From Desulfovibrionaceae bacterium (GTDB lineage Bacteria; Desulfobacterota; Desulfovibrionia; Desulfovibrionales; Desulfovibrionaceae): DNA of 64,000 nt. A program made the translations under genes and the position numbers. Numbering within the stretch: the stretch's first letter is position 1; the number at the start of each line of letters is the position of its first letter. The notes beneath the pieces are model-generated. The model was not told where the DNA came from and ran no database searches. It saw only the letters and a list, made by a program, of their open reading frames with translations. This document shows, piece after piece, positions 43,666-53,600 of the stretch. Location of the stretch: positions 1 through 64,000 of the forward strand of contig CAJTFO010000005.1 in NCBI GenBank assembly GCA_910575755.1. Direction: 5' to 3'.

Positions 43666-43920
43666 TTATTGCAGAAGGTGTTTCTTTTGCAGCTCTCCCT
43701 CGCGGGAGCAACTGAGTTCAGCGAGAAAACTGGCGGTGGCATTTTCAAGTCGCCGCACATCGTCTTCCGCCAGACTCATATGGTCCACCTGCTGCAGATA
43801 TTCTCTGAGAGTGGAAAGCTCCTCGTCGAAATGGCGTCCCCAGATCCCGGAGCGCATGTCAGGCTCCAGATCCAGAATAGTCTGGATGCAGTTTTTGAGG
43901 CGGATCTGCAAGATGCTCAT
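43666..43920 (-). CDS. Small protein of unknown function between pgsA and ftsB
   Basis: This encodes 84 residues, helical and acidic (MSILQIRLKNCIQTIL, EELSTLREYLQQVDHM), without signal peptide or known motif. Its ATG overlaps the pgsA stop codon (ATGA) and ftsB follows after three bases, so it is translated as part of this operon. The tight coupling supports a real gene with a role near the division or membrane genes, but I do not recognise a family. Confidence 0.7.
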   Translation of the reverse strand: MSILQIRLKNCIQTILDLEPDMRSGIWGRHFDEELSTLREYLQQVDHMSLAEDDVRRLENATASFLAELSCSREGELQKKHLLQ

Positions 43921-44480
43921 GCGGCTTTTCCGATTTGGACCTTATCGCAGGCATGCCGATAAAAATAGTAGCAGTAATTGACGCCGGAAATCAGAGCCAG
44001 CAGCAAGGCCACATACAACAGCACTTCGCCTATCGGCCACAGTTCGACGCCGAACAGAGGATAGTGCAGGATTAACGGCACAATGGCCACGATTTGCAAC
44101 ACGGTTTTGGCCTTGCCGAACTTGTCGGCCGCCAGCACGATGCCTTCATCAATGGCCATGGCGCGCAGACCGGTCACCACCAGTTCGCGGCAAACGATAA
44201 TGATCACCACCCAGGCCGGAGCCCAGCCCAGCTTGACGAACATGATCAGCACCGAACAGATCAGCACCTTATCGGCCAGGGGATCCAGAAATTTGCCCAT
44301 GCTGGTGACCATATTTTCACGCCGGGCAATATAGCCGTCCGCCCAGTCAGTGATGGCCGCGAAGATAAAGGCCAGCGCGGCCAGAAGGCAGAATACGGGC
44401 CCCTGAAAATAAAGCAGCACAACGACCAGAGGCGCCATCAAAATGCGCAACAAGGTAATTTTATTGGCAAGGTTGATCAT
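43917..44480 (-). CDS. pgsA: CDP-diacylglycerol-glycerol-3-phosphate phosphatidyltransferase
   Basis: This encodes 187 residues, an integral membrane enzyme. The CDP-alcohol phosphotransferase signature is complete: DWADGYIARR, then eight residues, GKFLDPLADK, with all catalytic Asp residues. It makes phosphatidylglycerophosphate, the precursor of phosphatidylglycerol and cardiolipin. GAGGA lies four bases before the ATG. A gap of about 160 bases to mrp contains only the mrp terminator and presumably this promoter. Confidence 0.92.
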   Translation of the reverse strand: MINLANKITLLRILMAPLVVVLLYFQGPVFCLLAALAFIFAAITDWADGYIARRENMVTSMGKFLDPLADKVLICSVLIMFVKLGWAPAWVVIIIVCRELVVTGLRAMAIDEGIVLAADKFGKAKTVLQIVAIVPLILHYPLFGVELWPIGEVLLYVALLLALISGVNYCYYFYRHACDKVQIGKAA

Positions 44481-44590
44481 CGTTCCTCTTTTGGCGTTAC
44501 CATCGGAATTTCTGTTTTTCTAGCACAAAAGCGCGCCGGAGAAAAGCGGAAATATCCCGCCTTTCATTGGACCTGTGCGGTTCCCGCATG

Positions 44591-44618
44591 AAAAGAACCC
44601 CTCCGTTTGAAGGGGTTC
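44591..44618 (-). terminator. Terminator of mrp
   Basis: An 8-bp stem (GAACCCCT with AGGGGTTC) is followed on the minus strand by TTTT, 26 bases after the mrp stop codon. The intervening GTTTGAAGGGG is a partial duplication of one arm. Confidence 0.8.
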
Positions 44619-44643
44619 GTACTGTTTGAAGGGGGGCGTACTG

Positions 44644-45558
44644 TCAGGAGTTGGGGGTGGACAAGGCTTCCAGGCTTTTATCCGCCGCGCTTGCGATGGC
44701 GTCGGCCAGAGCCAGAAATGACACCTTGGCCGGGCTTTCGCCCTCCAGGTAGACCACTGGCGTCCCCCGGTCGGCGGCCACCACGGTGGCCGGATCCAGA
44801 GGGATGGCCCCCAGGAATCTGAGCCCGTAGTGCTGTGCCAGCTCTTCCCCGCCGCCTTTCTTGAAGAGGTCAATTTCTTTGCTGCAATGCGGGCAGATCA
44901 GGCCGCTCATGTTTTCCACCACGCCCAGTACATTGGCATTAGCGTACTGAAGGAAGTTCACTGCCTTGCGCACGTCGGCGAGAGAAACTTCCTGCGGCGT
45001 GGTCACTACCACGCAAAGCGCGTCAGGGATGGTTTTCAGCACGGTCATGTGCTCGTCGCCGGTTCCCGGAGGGGAGTCGATGAGCAGAAAGTCGAGTTCG
45101 CCCCACTTGACATCCGCGACGAACTGCCGGATGGCGGCGGATTTTTTAGGGCCACGCCAAAGAATAGCCTGGTCCCGGTCCTGCAACAGCGAGTCCATGG
45201 AAATGACAGACAGGTTTTCATTATAGGCCGCGGGCAGCATCAGTTCGCCGCCGGCGTCCATTTCAACAGTACTGGTGAGGCCCAGCAGATTGGGCACGCT
45301 GGGGCCATGCATATCCACATCCAGGATGCCCACCTTAAAACCACGCCGGGCCAGCGCCGCCGCGGTGTTCACTGTCACCGAGCTTTTGCCCACGCCGCCC
45401 TTGCCGCTCATGACGAAAATTTTATAGCGAATACGCCCCAGCGTGGCTGCAATGATACGATCCTGACGTGCCATCAGATCATTGCAGTTTCCATCCCCTC
45501 CCCTGCCCGTGGAGCTGGGGCAGGAGGAGGCGGAAGAACAGGAAGAACAGGAGGACAT
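44644..45558 (-). CDS. mrp: Mrp/Nbp35-type iron-sulfur cluster carrier ATPase
   Basis: This encodes 304 residues. The deviant Walker A is MSGKGGVGKSSVTVN, with LDVDMHGPSVPNLL and LLIDSPPGTGDEHM. The CxxC that holds a bridging 4Fe-4S cluster is CPHC near 220. The N-terminus has additional Cys (CSSCSSASSC), as in Nbp35-like members. It transfers clusters to apoproteins, plausible in an anaerobe rich in Fe-S enzymes. AAGGAG is five bases before the ATG. Confidence 0.9.
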   Translation of the reverse strand: MSSCSSCSSASSCPSSTGRGGDGNCNDLMARQDRIIAATLGRIRYKIFVMSGKGGVGKSSVTVNTAAALARRGFKVGILDVDMHGPSVPNLLGLTSTVEMDAGGELMLPAAYNENLSVISMDSLLQDRDQAILWRGPKKSAAIRQFVADVKWGELDFLLIDSPPGTGDEHMTVLKTIPDALCVVVTTPQEVSLADVRKAVNFLQYANANVLGVVENMSGLICPHCSKEIDLFKKGGGEELAQHYGLRFLGAIPLDPATVVAADRGTPVVYLEGESPAKVSFLALADAIASAADKSLEALSTPNS

Positions 45559-45593
45559 GACATCTCCTTCATGCGTGACAGGATTTCAGAAAA

Positions 45594-46313
45594 TTAACGT
45601 GCCGACGGTTGCCAGCCGTGGTCGCCCACCAGATCCACAAAAATGACGGAACCGAGATCCTCGGTATGGATGCGGCCCTGTTCTTTGCGCAGACGCATCA
45701 GCCGCTGTGAACGCGGACGCGCGCCTACGGGAATAAGCAAGGTGCCCCCCTCGTCCAGCTGATCTACCAGAGGACGGGGAATTTCGGGGCCGCCGGCCGT
45801 GACGATGATACGCTCAAAGGGCGCCGCCTCGGGCATGCCCAGGGTGCCGTCGCTACGCTGCATGTGAATACCGCGAAGCCCCAGTTGCCGCAAGAGGGCG
45901 CTGGCGTTCAGATACAGTTCACGCAGACGCTCCACCGTAAAAACAGTGCAGCCCATGGCAGCCAGCACAGCGGCCTGATACCCGGAACCGGTGCCGATTT
46001 CCAGTACGCGCATACCCCGCTCAACTTCCAGCAGTTCGCTCATCAGGGCAACGATATAAGGCTGGGAAATGGTCTGACCGTACCCGATAGGCAGGGGGGT
46101 ATCCTCGTAGGCCTGGGAGCGCAAGGCTTCCTGTACGAAAAGATGCCGGGGCACGGCGCTCATGGCAGCCAGCACGCCGGGATGGCTGATTCCCCTGGCC
46201 TCCAGCTGTTGCCGTACCATCCGGCGGCGCAGACGCCTGGGGTCCACCTGCGGAGTATGCGCCTCTTGCGAATTGGGGAAGCTCTGAGCATATGGGTATC
46301 TGGCGTTCTGCAT
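45594..46313 (-). CDS. pcm: Protein-L-isoaspartate O-methyltransferase
   Basis: This encodes 239 residues from the ATG at 46313 (an in-frame start at 46424 would add an unlikely basic leader). Motifs: [18 protein letters not shown] for substrate, [16 protein letters not shown] for S-adenosylmethionine, and [11 protein letters not shown]. It methylates isoaspartyl residues in damaged proteins. The ribosome site is weak, and [10 protein letters not shown] further in is a possible alternative start. It is divergent from the antiporter gene and lies 35 bases before mrp. Confidence 0.9.
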   Translation of the reverse strand: MQNARYPYAQSFPNSQEAHTPQVDPRRLRRRMVRQQLEARGISHPGVLAAMSAVPRHLFVQEALRSQAYEDTPLPIGYGQTISQPYIVALMSELLEVERGMRVLEIGTGSGYQAAVLAAMGCTVFTVERLRELYLNASALLRQLGLRGIHMQRSDGTLGMPEAAPFERIIVTAGGPEIPRPLVDQLDEGGTLLIPVGARPRSQRLMRLRKEQGRIHTEDLGSVIFVDLVGDHGWQPSAR

Positions 46314-46450
46314 ACTGCGGAAGAAAAAACAGATTTTGGCTGCCAAGTCAATGCGTGGCTTCCGCCCGGCTGGCTGTACCTGCGTGACAGGCGACTGCGC
46401 CATCTTGCGCGGGCGGACGGCCAATGCTATTTTGTATGGCTGGAGGCCGC

Positions 46451-48469
46451 ATGGAAGTTCCCTTTCTTTACGAAATTGTTATTATTTTTCTGCTCTCCAT
46501 TGTCGTCACCATTGTCTGCAACCGCCTCAAACTGCCCGCCACGGTCGGCTTTCTGCTTACCGGCGTGCTCTGTGGCCCCTCCCTTCTGGGCATTGTCAGC
46601 AATCGCGAGGCTATTGATCAGGTGGCGGACATTGGCGTGGCCATGCTGCTGTTCACCATCGGCATGGAACTTTCAGGCGACGCCCTGAGCCGCCTGAAGC
46701 GCCCCGTCTTTCTGGGCGGCAGCCTGCAGATCGGGCTGACAGTGCTGGCCGTCACGGGTCTTGCCGTCCTGAAGGGCGTTTCGTACCAGAAAGGCATTTT
46801 ATGGGGCTGCCTGGTGGCCCTTTCCTCCTCTGCCATCGTGCTGCGCATTCTGCAGGAGCGTGGCGGCAGCAACACGCCCACCGGCCGCCTTTCTCTGGCA
46901 ATTCTGGTCTTTCAGGACATCATGGTGGCTCCCATGCTGCTCTGCGTGCCGCTGCTGGCCGGCACACTGGATCTCTCACTGAAAAGCGCGCTCTTTTCCG
47001 TCCTCTGGGTGACGCTGGCTTTGGGCGGCGTATTGCTTTTCGCGCGTTTCGGGCTGAACCGGCTGATGGAAGCGGTCATGCGCACCCGCACCCGTGAAAT
47101 TCTGCTGCTGACCACCTTGGGGCTGTGCCTGGGTATGGCCCTGCTGACCAGCGCGCTGGGCCTCTCCCTTTCCCTTGGAGCCTTTCTGGCCGGCCTGCTG
47201 CTGGCCCGTTCACAATACAGCATGAGCGTCATCTCCGGCATTCTGCCCTACCGTGATGTATTCATGAGTCTTTTTTTCATTTCCGTGGGCATGATGCTCA
47301 ATGTGGATTTTTTCGGCCAGCATTTCTTCAGCATCATTCTGGGCACGCTGCTTTTCATCGTCATCAAAAGTCTGCTGACCCTGCCCGCCGTGCTGATTCA
47401 GGGCTACCCGCTACGCGCGGCCATCATTACTTCCCTTTCTCTGGCGCAGGTGGGCGAATTCGCCTTTGTGCTGGCCGCCTCCGGCCTGAGCGCCGGCCTG
47501 TTCGACATGCCCGCCTATCAGAATTTTCTGGCCGTGAGCGTCTTGACCATGATGCTCACGCCTGGCCTGATCGCCGTGGCTCCTGGTCTGGCCAATCTGG
47601 TCTCGGGCTGGCGCAATGAAAAAAAACTGGAGGAGGAAAAAAACAAAAACAGTGACGACTGTGCGCTGGAAGACCATCTCATCATCGTGGGCTTTGGCAT
47701 CAGCGGCAAGCATCTGGCCCATGTGGCGCATGAGTCTGGCATTTCCTACACCATTCTGGAAATGAATCCCGAGACAGTGCATCGCTATCACGATAAAGAA
47801 CCTATCTCCCACGGTGACGCCACACAGCCTGTGGTGCTGGAGCATCTGGGCGTGGCAAAAGCGCGGGTGCTGGCCATCATCATTTCAGATCCGGCCGCGG
47901 TGCGGGCTATTGCTATTGAGGCGCGCAGGCTCAATCCCAATCTGTATATTGTGGCCCGTACCCGCTTTGTGACCGAGGTCGCCCCCCTGCGCCGTCTTGG
48001 CGCCAATGAGGTGATTGCCGAAGAATTTGAAACCTCCATTGAGGTGTTCAGTCGCGTACTGACCCAATATCTGGTGCCCCGGCAGGATATCGACGCCTTT
48101 GCCGCGCGCATCCGTCAGGCGAATTACAGGATGATCCGCCGCATGAGCAATATGGTGGACCCCCTGGATGAAGTCGTCAACCGTCTGCCGGATATGGGCG
48201 TACAGGCTATGCGTCTGGGCGAGAATTCGCCGCTGTGCGGGTTGCCTCTCTCTCAGAGCGGTCTGCGGCCCACCTATGGCGTGACCGTGGTGGCCATCCA
48301 CCGTCAGGGCGAAATCCACGCCTCACCGGAACCGCAGAGCTGTCTTGAAGCCGATGATATTATCTATCTTTTCGGCAAAACCGACAAACTGTATGCTGTC
48401 AAGCCGCTCTTTTCCGGTCCGCTGAAAGAAAATGCCGCCCCGTCCAAAAGCGCTGAGGCAGTCATGTAA
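46451..48469 (+). CDS. Kef-type cation:proton antiporter with RCK domains
   Basis: This encodes 672 residues from the ATG at 46451 (GGAGG upstream). Twelve or so membrane segments (1-385) of the CPA2 family include [15 protein letters not shown] and [15 protein letters not shown] cytoplasmic TrkA-N/RCK domain follows ([16 protein letters not shown], with [12 protein letters not shown]) and a TrkA-C domain at 590-660. It exchanges K+ or Na+ for H+ in the inner membrane under nucleotide control. Unlike E. coli kefB/kefC there is no quinone-reductase partner gene next to it. Confidence 0.9.
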   Translation: MEVPFLYEIVIIFLLSIVVTIVCNRLKLPATVGFLLTGVLCGPSLLGIVSNREAIDQVADIGVAMLLFTIGMELSGDALSRLKRPVFLGGSLQIGLTVLAVTGLAVLKGVSYQKGILWGCLVALSSSAIVLRILQERGGSNTPTGRLSLAILVFQDIMVAPMLLCVPLLAGTLDLSLKSALFSVLWVTLALGGVLLFARFGLNRLMEAVMRTRTREILLLTTLGLCLGMALLTSALGLSLSLGAFLAGLLLARSQYSMSVISGILPYRDVFMSLFFISVGMMLNVDFFGQHFFSIILGTLLFIVIKSLLTLPAVLIQGYPLRAAIITSLSLAQVGEFAFVLAASGLSAGLFDMPAYQNFLAVSVLTMMLTPGLIAVAPGLANLVSGWRNEKKLEEEKNKNSDDCALEDHLIIVGFGISGKHLAHVAHESGISYTILEMNPETVHRYHDKEPISHGDATQPVVLEHLGVAKARVLAIIISDPAAVRAIAIEARRLNPNLYIVARTRFVTEVAPLRRLGANEVIAEEFETSIEVFSRVLTQYLVPRQDIDAFAARIRQANYRMIRRMSNMVDPLDEVVNRLPDMGVQAMRLGENSPLCGLPLSQSGLRPTYGVTVVAIHRQGEIHASPEPQSCLEADDIIYLFGKTDKLYAVKPLFSGPLKENAAPSKSAEAVM

Positions 48470-48472
48470 TCG

Positions 48473-50176
48473 CTACGGTTGAGGCGACGCGATCGCCTTT
48501 GTTGCGGAATCCCGCCCCGTTGCAAGCGGCGGCTGAAATACCACAAAATGCGGTGTTTCTTCCACTATCCGCCATTGGCGGCGCACCCGTTGCGGCACGG
48601 AATACCCGGCGCGGTCATAGGCGTCGGCCTTGCGCGTGTCCAGTTGATCGCGCTCCATAAACACCGTGAGTTTTTTATCCAGCAGCTCCTGATAGAGAGC
48701 GTCCACTTCTGCGTTGATCTCCCAGTCAATGAGCCAGTCCGATCCGTAAACCGGCCTGTCGTTATTAAGGTAATAGCTGAAGGAAAAACCGGGCATGGTC
48801 TTGTAATCTGGCCCGTACTTGGCCCTCAGAGCCTTGAGTTCAGCCAGCCTGGCATACATTTCCGCATCCACCAGCACACCCCCGGCCTTGGGAAAAATAT
48901 CCCCGGCATCCATGTTCAAGGCAGCCCGGGGCATGGGCCGCACCGGAAAAACATAGGGGTATTGATAGCCCACACCGAACATCAGCAGGCCAGCCAACAG
49001 ACTGGCCCAGGCCAGAACGCGCGCGCTGCCGCCCAGGCGGACATGCGTCAGCAGCAGGGAAAAAATCAGCGGCACGGCGAAAAAAGCCGGGATTTTATAA
49101 CCGCCGCTGATAGCCACGGACCAGGCCACCAGCAGGCCCGCGCCCAGCCCCACACAGGCCCGCCAACGCGGATGCGGCGTGGCGGCATCGCGCAGCCAGG
49201 GCGTCAGAAACACCTGGGGAAAAAACACGCACAGACCTCCCAGCAACATGAACAGGGTGGGCCAGGACAGGCCATAGCCGATCCAGCCCTGACTGCGCAG
49301 CACTTCCCACATATACCAGCCCGCCAGCAGAGTCAGATAGACGTAGCCGGGCCGCAGGACGGCGGGCAAAGACCTGCCTGACAGCCGTGCCGCCAGCCAG
49401 GGAAGAACGGCCAGGCCGGGCAGCCACCAGTTCTGCCGCAAATAGATGAAAATGCCCGCATCCAGAGCTTCGCGCATATCCAGTTGACCAGTGGTCATGC
49501 GCGAAAAGGCTGGCAGCGCCCCCGCATGAGACAGCAGACCATAGACCAGAGCCATGAGCCCCAGCCAGGCGGCCAGACAGCGCACGGCCTCGCGCCTCCG
49601 GGGCCGGATCAGCCAGACCAGCAGAACCACGGCCGGCGGCACAAGCAAAAAGGATTGTTTGCAAAGCATGGCGCAGGCCGCCAGCAATCCGGCAGTGGCA
49701 GGCCAGCCGCTCGCGGCGGCCCACAAGGCGCCGCCGGCAAAAAGAATGCCGTCTACCGTATGCCAGGGCATATGCGGGAAACTGTGCACGCCCCAGACAA
49801 AACCGCAGGTAGCCAGAAGAGGCAGCGGCAGACCCAGCGCCTCCAGACGAAAGAGCCTGTTCAGAAAAAGCGCAGCGCACCAGGAGGCCGCCAGCATGCC
49901 AGCCACAAAACCGGCCTTTCCGGCCAGCACATTGACGCTCTCGGGCGTGAGCCACATCCAGAATGCATGCCAGTACAGCGGCAGCGCGGGCTTGATGTAG
50001 TAAAAATCCCGATACGGCATCTGCCCTTCCAGAATGCGCCAGGCATAACCGTAAAAGTAGCCGAAATCCGTGGTGTCCATGCCGTAGGGCGTGTAAAACA
50101 GCAGATAGGCCAGGGGCGTCAATAGGGCGGCGATCCAGGCCAGCCTGTTCGTTCCTCGATCAGTCATCCGCACCAT
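48473..50176 (-). CDS. Polytopic membrane glycosyltransferase-like protein (GT-C fold)
   Basis: This encodes 567 residues from MVRMTDRGTN (ATG 50176, AAGGA ten bases upstream). Eleven or so membrane segments are followed by a soluble C-terminal domain of about 130 residues. The acidic motif after the first helix (TPYGMDTTDFGYFYGYA) sits where GT-C enzymes carry the catalytic Asp, and PYRDFYYIKP resembles GT39/ArnT-type proteins. Such enzymes move a sugar from a polyprenyl carrier. The acceptor is unknown. It is convergent with the antiporter gene, three bases apart. Confidence 0.65.
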   Translation of the reverse strand: MVRMTDRGTNRLAWIAALLTPLAYLLFYTPYGMDTTDFGYFYGYAWRILEGQMPYRDFYYIKPALPLYWHAFWMWLTPESVNVLAGKAGFVAGMLAASWCAALFLNRLFRLEALGLPLPLLATCGFVWGVHSFPHMPWHTVDGILFAGGALWAAASGWPATAGLLAACAMLCKQSFLLVPPAVVLLVWLIRPRRREAVRCLAAWLGLMALVYGLLSHAGALPAFSRMTTGQLDMREALDAGIFIYLRQNWWLPGLAVLPWLAARLSGRSLPAVLRPGYVYLTLLAGWYMWEVLRSQGWIGYGLSWPTLFMLLGGLCVFFPQVFLTPWLRDAATPHPRWRACVGLGAGLLVAWSVAISGGYKIPAFFAVPLIFSLLLTHVRLGGSARVLAWASLLAGLLMFGVGYQYPYVFPVRPMPRAALNMDAGDIFPKAGGVLVDAEMYARLAELKALRAKYGPDYKTMPGFSFSYYLNNDRPVYGSDWLIDWEINAEVDALYQELLDKKLTVFMERDQLDTRKADAYDRAGYSVPQRVRRQWRIVEETPHFVVFQPPLATGRDSATKAIASPQP

Positions 50177-50311
50177 AGCGCCAAAATCCTTGTTGGGGCA
50201 GAGTGGGGCGCCGCGCGCGCTTAGCACAAGCCAGCTCCTCCGACAAGACGGATGAGCGCGCATCAGCCAAGACACACGGCCAAAAACACGGCAGAGCAGA
50301 CGCCGTGCGTC

Positions 50312-50349
50312 AGCGAAAAACAACGCTTTTCGCGAACAATCCTGCAAAA
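50312..50349 (-). repeat. Palindromic repeat, family B, short copy
   Basis: GCGAAAAACAACGCTTTTCGC forms a hairpin, here given as GCGAAAAA with TTTTCGC, followed by GAACAATCCTGCAAAA, identical to part of copy 1 at 14511-14526. Confidence 0.55.
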
Positions 50350-50351
50350 GT

Positions 50352-50472
50352 GAAGGAGCCCTCGCGACTCCTTGAAACTGGCGACAAAGATCAGCAGCCC
50401 TGGCGGCTTAAACGGCGCAAACACCACCAAGCAGGGTTTGTCATCAATCTGAAGGAGCCCTTGCGGCTGCTC
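50352..50472 (-). repeat. Intergenic mosaic repeat, family C, copy 3
   Basis: Read on the minus strand it has the hairpin AGCCGCAAGGGCT, then CAGATTGATGACAAACC (identical to copy 1), TTTAAGCCGCCAGG and GGCTGCTGATCTTTGTC. The closing arm has decayed. It lies directly beside a family B palindrome. Confidence 0.7.
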
Positions 50473-50572
50473 ACTTGCACATTTGTCAAAGAGGTTACAA
50501 AATTTCTCAAAACCGCAGAATCTGCATCCCAAGTTATCGCGACGTGTTTCACCAACAGCACACTACAGCAAA

Positions 50573-50602
50573 AGGGCCTGAATCCTATGGGTTCAGGCCC
50601 TT
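50573..50602 (-). terminator. Terminator of the PEP-synthase-like gene
   Basis: A 12-bp or longer stem (AGGGCCTGAAYCC-type, arms AGGGCCTGAA and TTCAGGCCCT) lies 23 bases beyond the stop codon, with TTTTG following on the minus strand. Confidence 0.75.
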
Positions 50603-50624
50603 CACGATTTTATGCGCTCTGCCT

Positions 50625-53600
50625 TCAGGCATTCAGCTCACGAGAAACTTCCAATGCCTTGGCCTGTTCCTCAAAGTTCGCAAAACCGGACTGATGGAGC
50701 GCATCCAGCACCGTGTCATCCCAGTTCCATGTGGCATAGATAACCGGCTTGTGGAAGGAGGAACGGAAGCTCTGCAATTCGCTACGGTAAAAATCTTCCT
50801 TGGGCGTATCCAGATGTTCACGCAATTGTTCATGCCGGCGTTGCAGTTCGCCTTCGTACCACTCCTGAATATCCTGCGGCTCCTTGTACTTTTTGAGAAT
50901 ATGCCCATAACCGGCTTTTTCCACAAGTTCGGCCAGACGCTTGTGATGCTGCTGACCAAGCCATTTGCCCAGTTGCGAAGTGGGTATGTTTTCCTGTTCC
51001 ACTGCCGCAATGTCAAAAACGGTCTGATAATAGGTATCCGGCACCACAGAGGCCGACGTAATGCCGGCAATGGCAACCAGACCACGCAGAATGACGCTGT
51101 TGGACACGCCCTGCCCGCAGAAGCCAATCTTCTTGCCGTACTTCTGGCCGGTGAAGATGCTGACCAGTATGGCCCAGACCACCGCCGGATCCTCTTCATC
51201 ATAGATGTGAGCCAGACGGGCATTATCACGATCCGTAGCCAGAATCATCTGCGTCATGTCGTTGGAGCCGATGGAGAAGCCGTCGAACTCGCTGATGAAC
51301 TGCTTGGCCAGAATGGCATTGGAAGGCAGCTCGGACATCAGAATGATTTTCAGGCCGTCCTGGCCGCTCTTGAGCTTATGCACCTGATCAAGATAGCAGC
51401 GCATGGAGCGGGCTTCCTCAAGGGTGCGCACAAAAGGCAACATCATGCGCAAGTTACTGCCGCCGTACACGCCGCGCGCCAGTTTGAAGGCTTCGATTTC
51501 CCAGTCGTGAATATTACGCGACACGCCGCGATAGCCCAGCATGGGGTTGGCTTCCTGCTGCTCGAACAGATTGCCGCCCAGCAAATTGCGGTATTCGTTA
51601 CTCTTGAAGTCCGTAGTGCGGTATGTAATGGGCTTGCCATAGAAGGCCATGGCAAAGAGCGCCAGATTTTGGGCCAGAGTCTGAACGTAATGCTCCTTGC
51701 CGGTACGGAAGCCGCGCGCCTTGATGATGGAACGGATTTTTTCCGGCATATTGCGCACATCGTCCATTTCTTTTTTAAGGCCGGTGCGCAACCCGATCTC
51801 TTCGCGCAGATGACGAATGTTTTCCAGCAGCTTGACCACGGCGGGCAAAGCCTGGATACGCTGCACATGGGCTTCCACGCTGGCTTCAATTTCCGCCGCG
51901 CGCTTGGCTGACTCAGGATCAGCGGAAGACAGCAGGGCCAACTCGTCGTCGTAGCCCATGATAATCCGCACATGGTCCGCCAGATCGGGCGAGGTTTTCA
52001 GCACTTCAATACGGCGCGAAGCCATTTCCATATGCTGGTCGATCTTGTGATCCAGCTCGCGCATCTTGCGGTGTTGCAGCAGCACTTCTTCAGCACTGAG
52101 GTTCTTGTCGGCATCGGCCAAGGCATTGACTTCGGCAGCCAGACCGGTAACCTCGCCCACATATTCGCGCAGATTGAAATTAAAGATGATCAGCCCGGCG
52201 GCCATCTGCTCGCGCAAGACCTTGGAAAGACGGCCTTCCAGCTCTCTGAGTTTTGCCTGAACAACCACATCCAGTTCGCCGTTATCAAAGGCTTCCAGGG
52301 CCTGCGGATGGATGCTGATGTTGCCCAGCATGAATTCCGCGCGCAGCAGCCCCACCTCAAACTGAGGATGATCGCGCAAGCGTGAGAGGAAGAGCGCCTG
52401 CCCCACATCGGCCAGCACAAGCCCCACCTTTGTTTTGGTAAAGGGCAGTTTGGCCACATCCATCTCGCCGCCCACCTGATGCAGCGGCAACAACCCGCGG
52501 TAAACACGCCCGCGCGTGCCGTCCACGGTCACTTCCGCGCCGTCCAGGGCGCGCAGCACGTCCACCCGCTGAATGCCGATGACCGCCGCAATGCCCAATT
52601 CACGCGAAGTGATGGCCGCGTGGCTGGTATCGCCGCCTACATCCGCCATAATGGCCGAAGCCACGCGCATGCCAGGCACCATATCCGGATCAGTGCGCTC
52701 GGCTGCCAGGACGTCGCCCTTGGTCACTTTGTTCAGCTCCAGAGCGGAACGTAAAAAGCGCACGGTTCCCTGACCGGCACCGCGCGAAGCGCCGTTGCCT
52801 TCCACCAGAACTTCCGCCACAGATGCGGCTTTGGCGTCCACTTCGCGACGGCGCATGAAAATGGTGGTGGGGTGCAGTTCCAGCTCTTCATTCCAGCGGG
52901 TTTCGGGCCTGGCCTGGACAAACCAGAGCTTGTCGTTGGCGTCAATGCAGAATTCCGTATCCATAATCATGCCGCCGTAAGCTTTGCTTACAGCGCGTAC
53001 GCCCTTGGCCACGCGTTCGGCCTGACTCAGCGACAGCGCCCAGCGCAGAGCTTCCAGCTCCGGCACAGGCACTTCACGCGTTCCGCCTTTTTCGTCGTAG
53101 ACAATTTTCATGTCTTTGCAGCCCATCTGACGGATGACCACCTCGCTGCCGTCATCACGCTGGAAGACATAAAGCTTGTCGGGCGTCACCTTGCCGCCCA
53201 CCACGGCTTCTCCCAGGCCGTAGCTGGTGTCGATGCTGACCAGATCCTTGCGGTCCGTGCCGCGGCAACCGGTGGCCGTATCCGCGGAAAAGGCCGTGCC
53301 GGAAATCACGGGGTTGATCATCTGCATCATGCAGACAGACAGGGACGTATGCTCAATGGCCCATTCCTTCTTGGCCAGGTCGGCAATGCTTTCATCCCCG
53401 CTTTCCTCGGCGCGCGCCAAGGCATCCAGAATGGCCTCGCGCCGGTAGGTCATGGAGCGCAGATTATAGGCGGAAGAGCAGTCCCAGTGGTATGCCTCAA
53501 CCACCCTATCCGCGCCGACCATATTCAGGTAGGTATCCTGCAGGCCGGCAAAAGCCTTTTTGCGCGAATCTTCACCCGCAGCGGAAGAACGCACCGCCAC

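Larger units (their letters stand above)
50177..50624. other. Gene-free repeat-rich interval
   Basis: About 450 bases lie between the GT-C gene start and the PEP-synthase-like gene end. They contain a short family B-like palindrome (50312-50349), family C copy 3 (50352-50472) and the terminator of the PEP-synthase-like gene. No coding sequence is convincing. Confidence 0.6.

Noticed and set aside
50312-50472. CRISPR-like array
   Set aside because: The repeats are different palindromes placed once each, without regular spacers.
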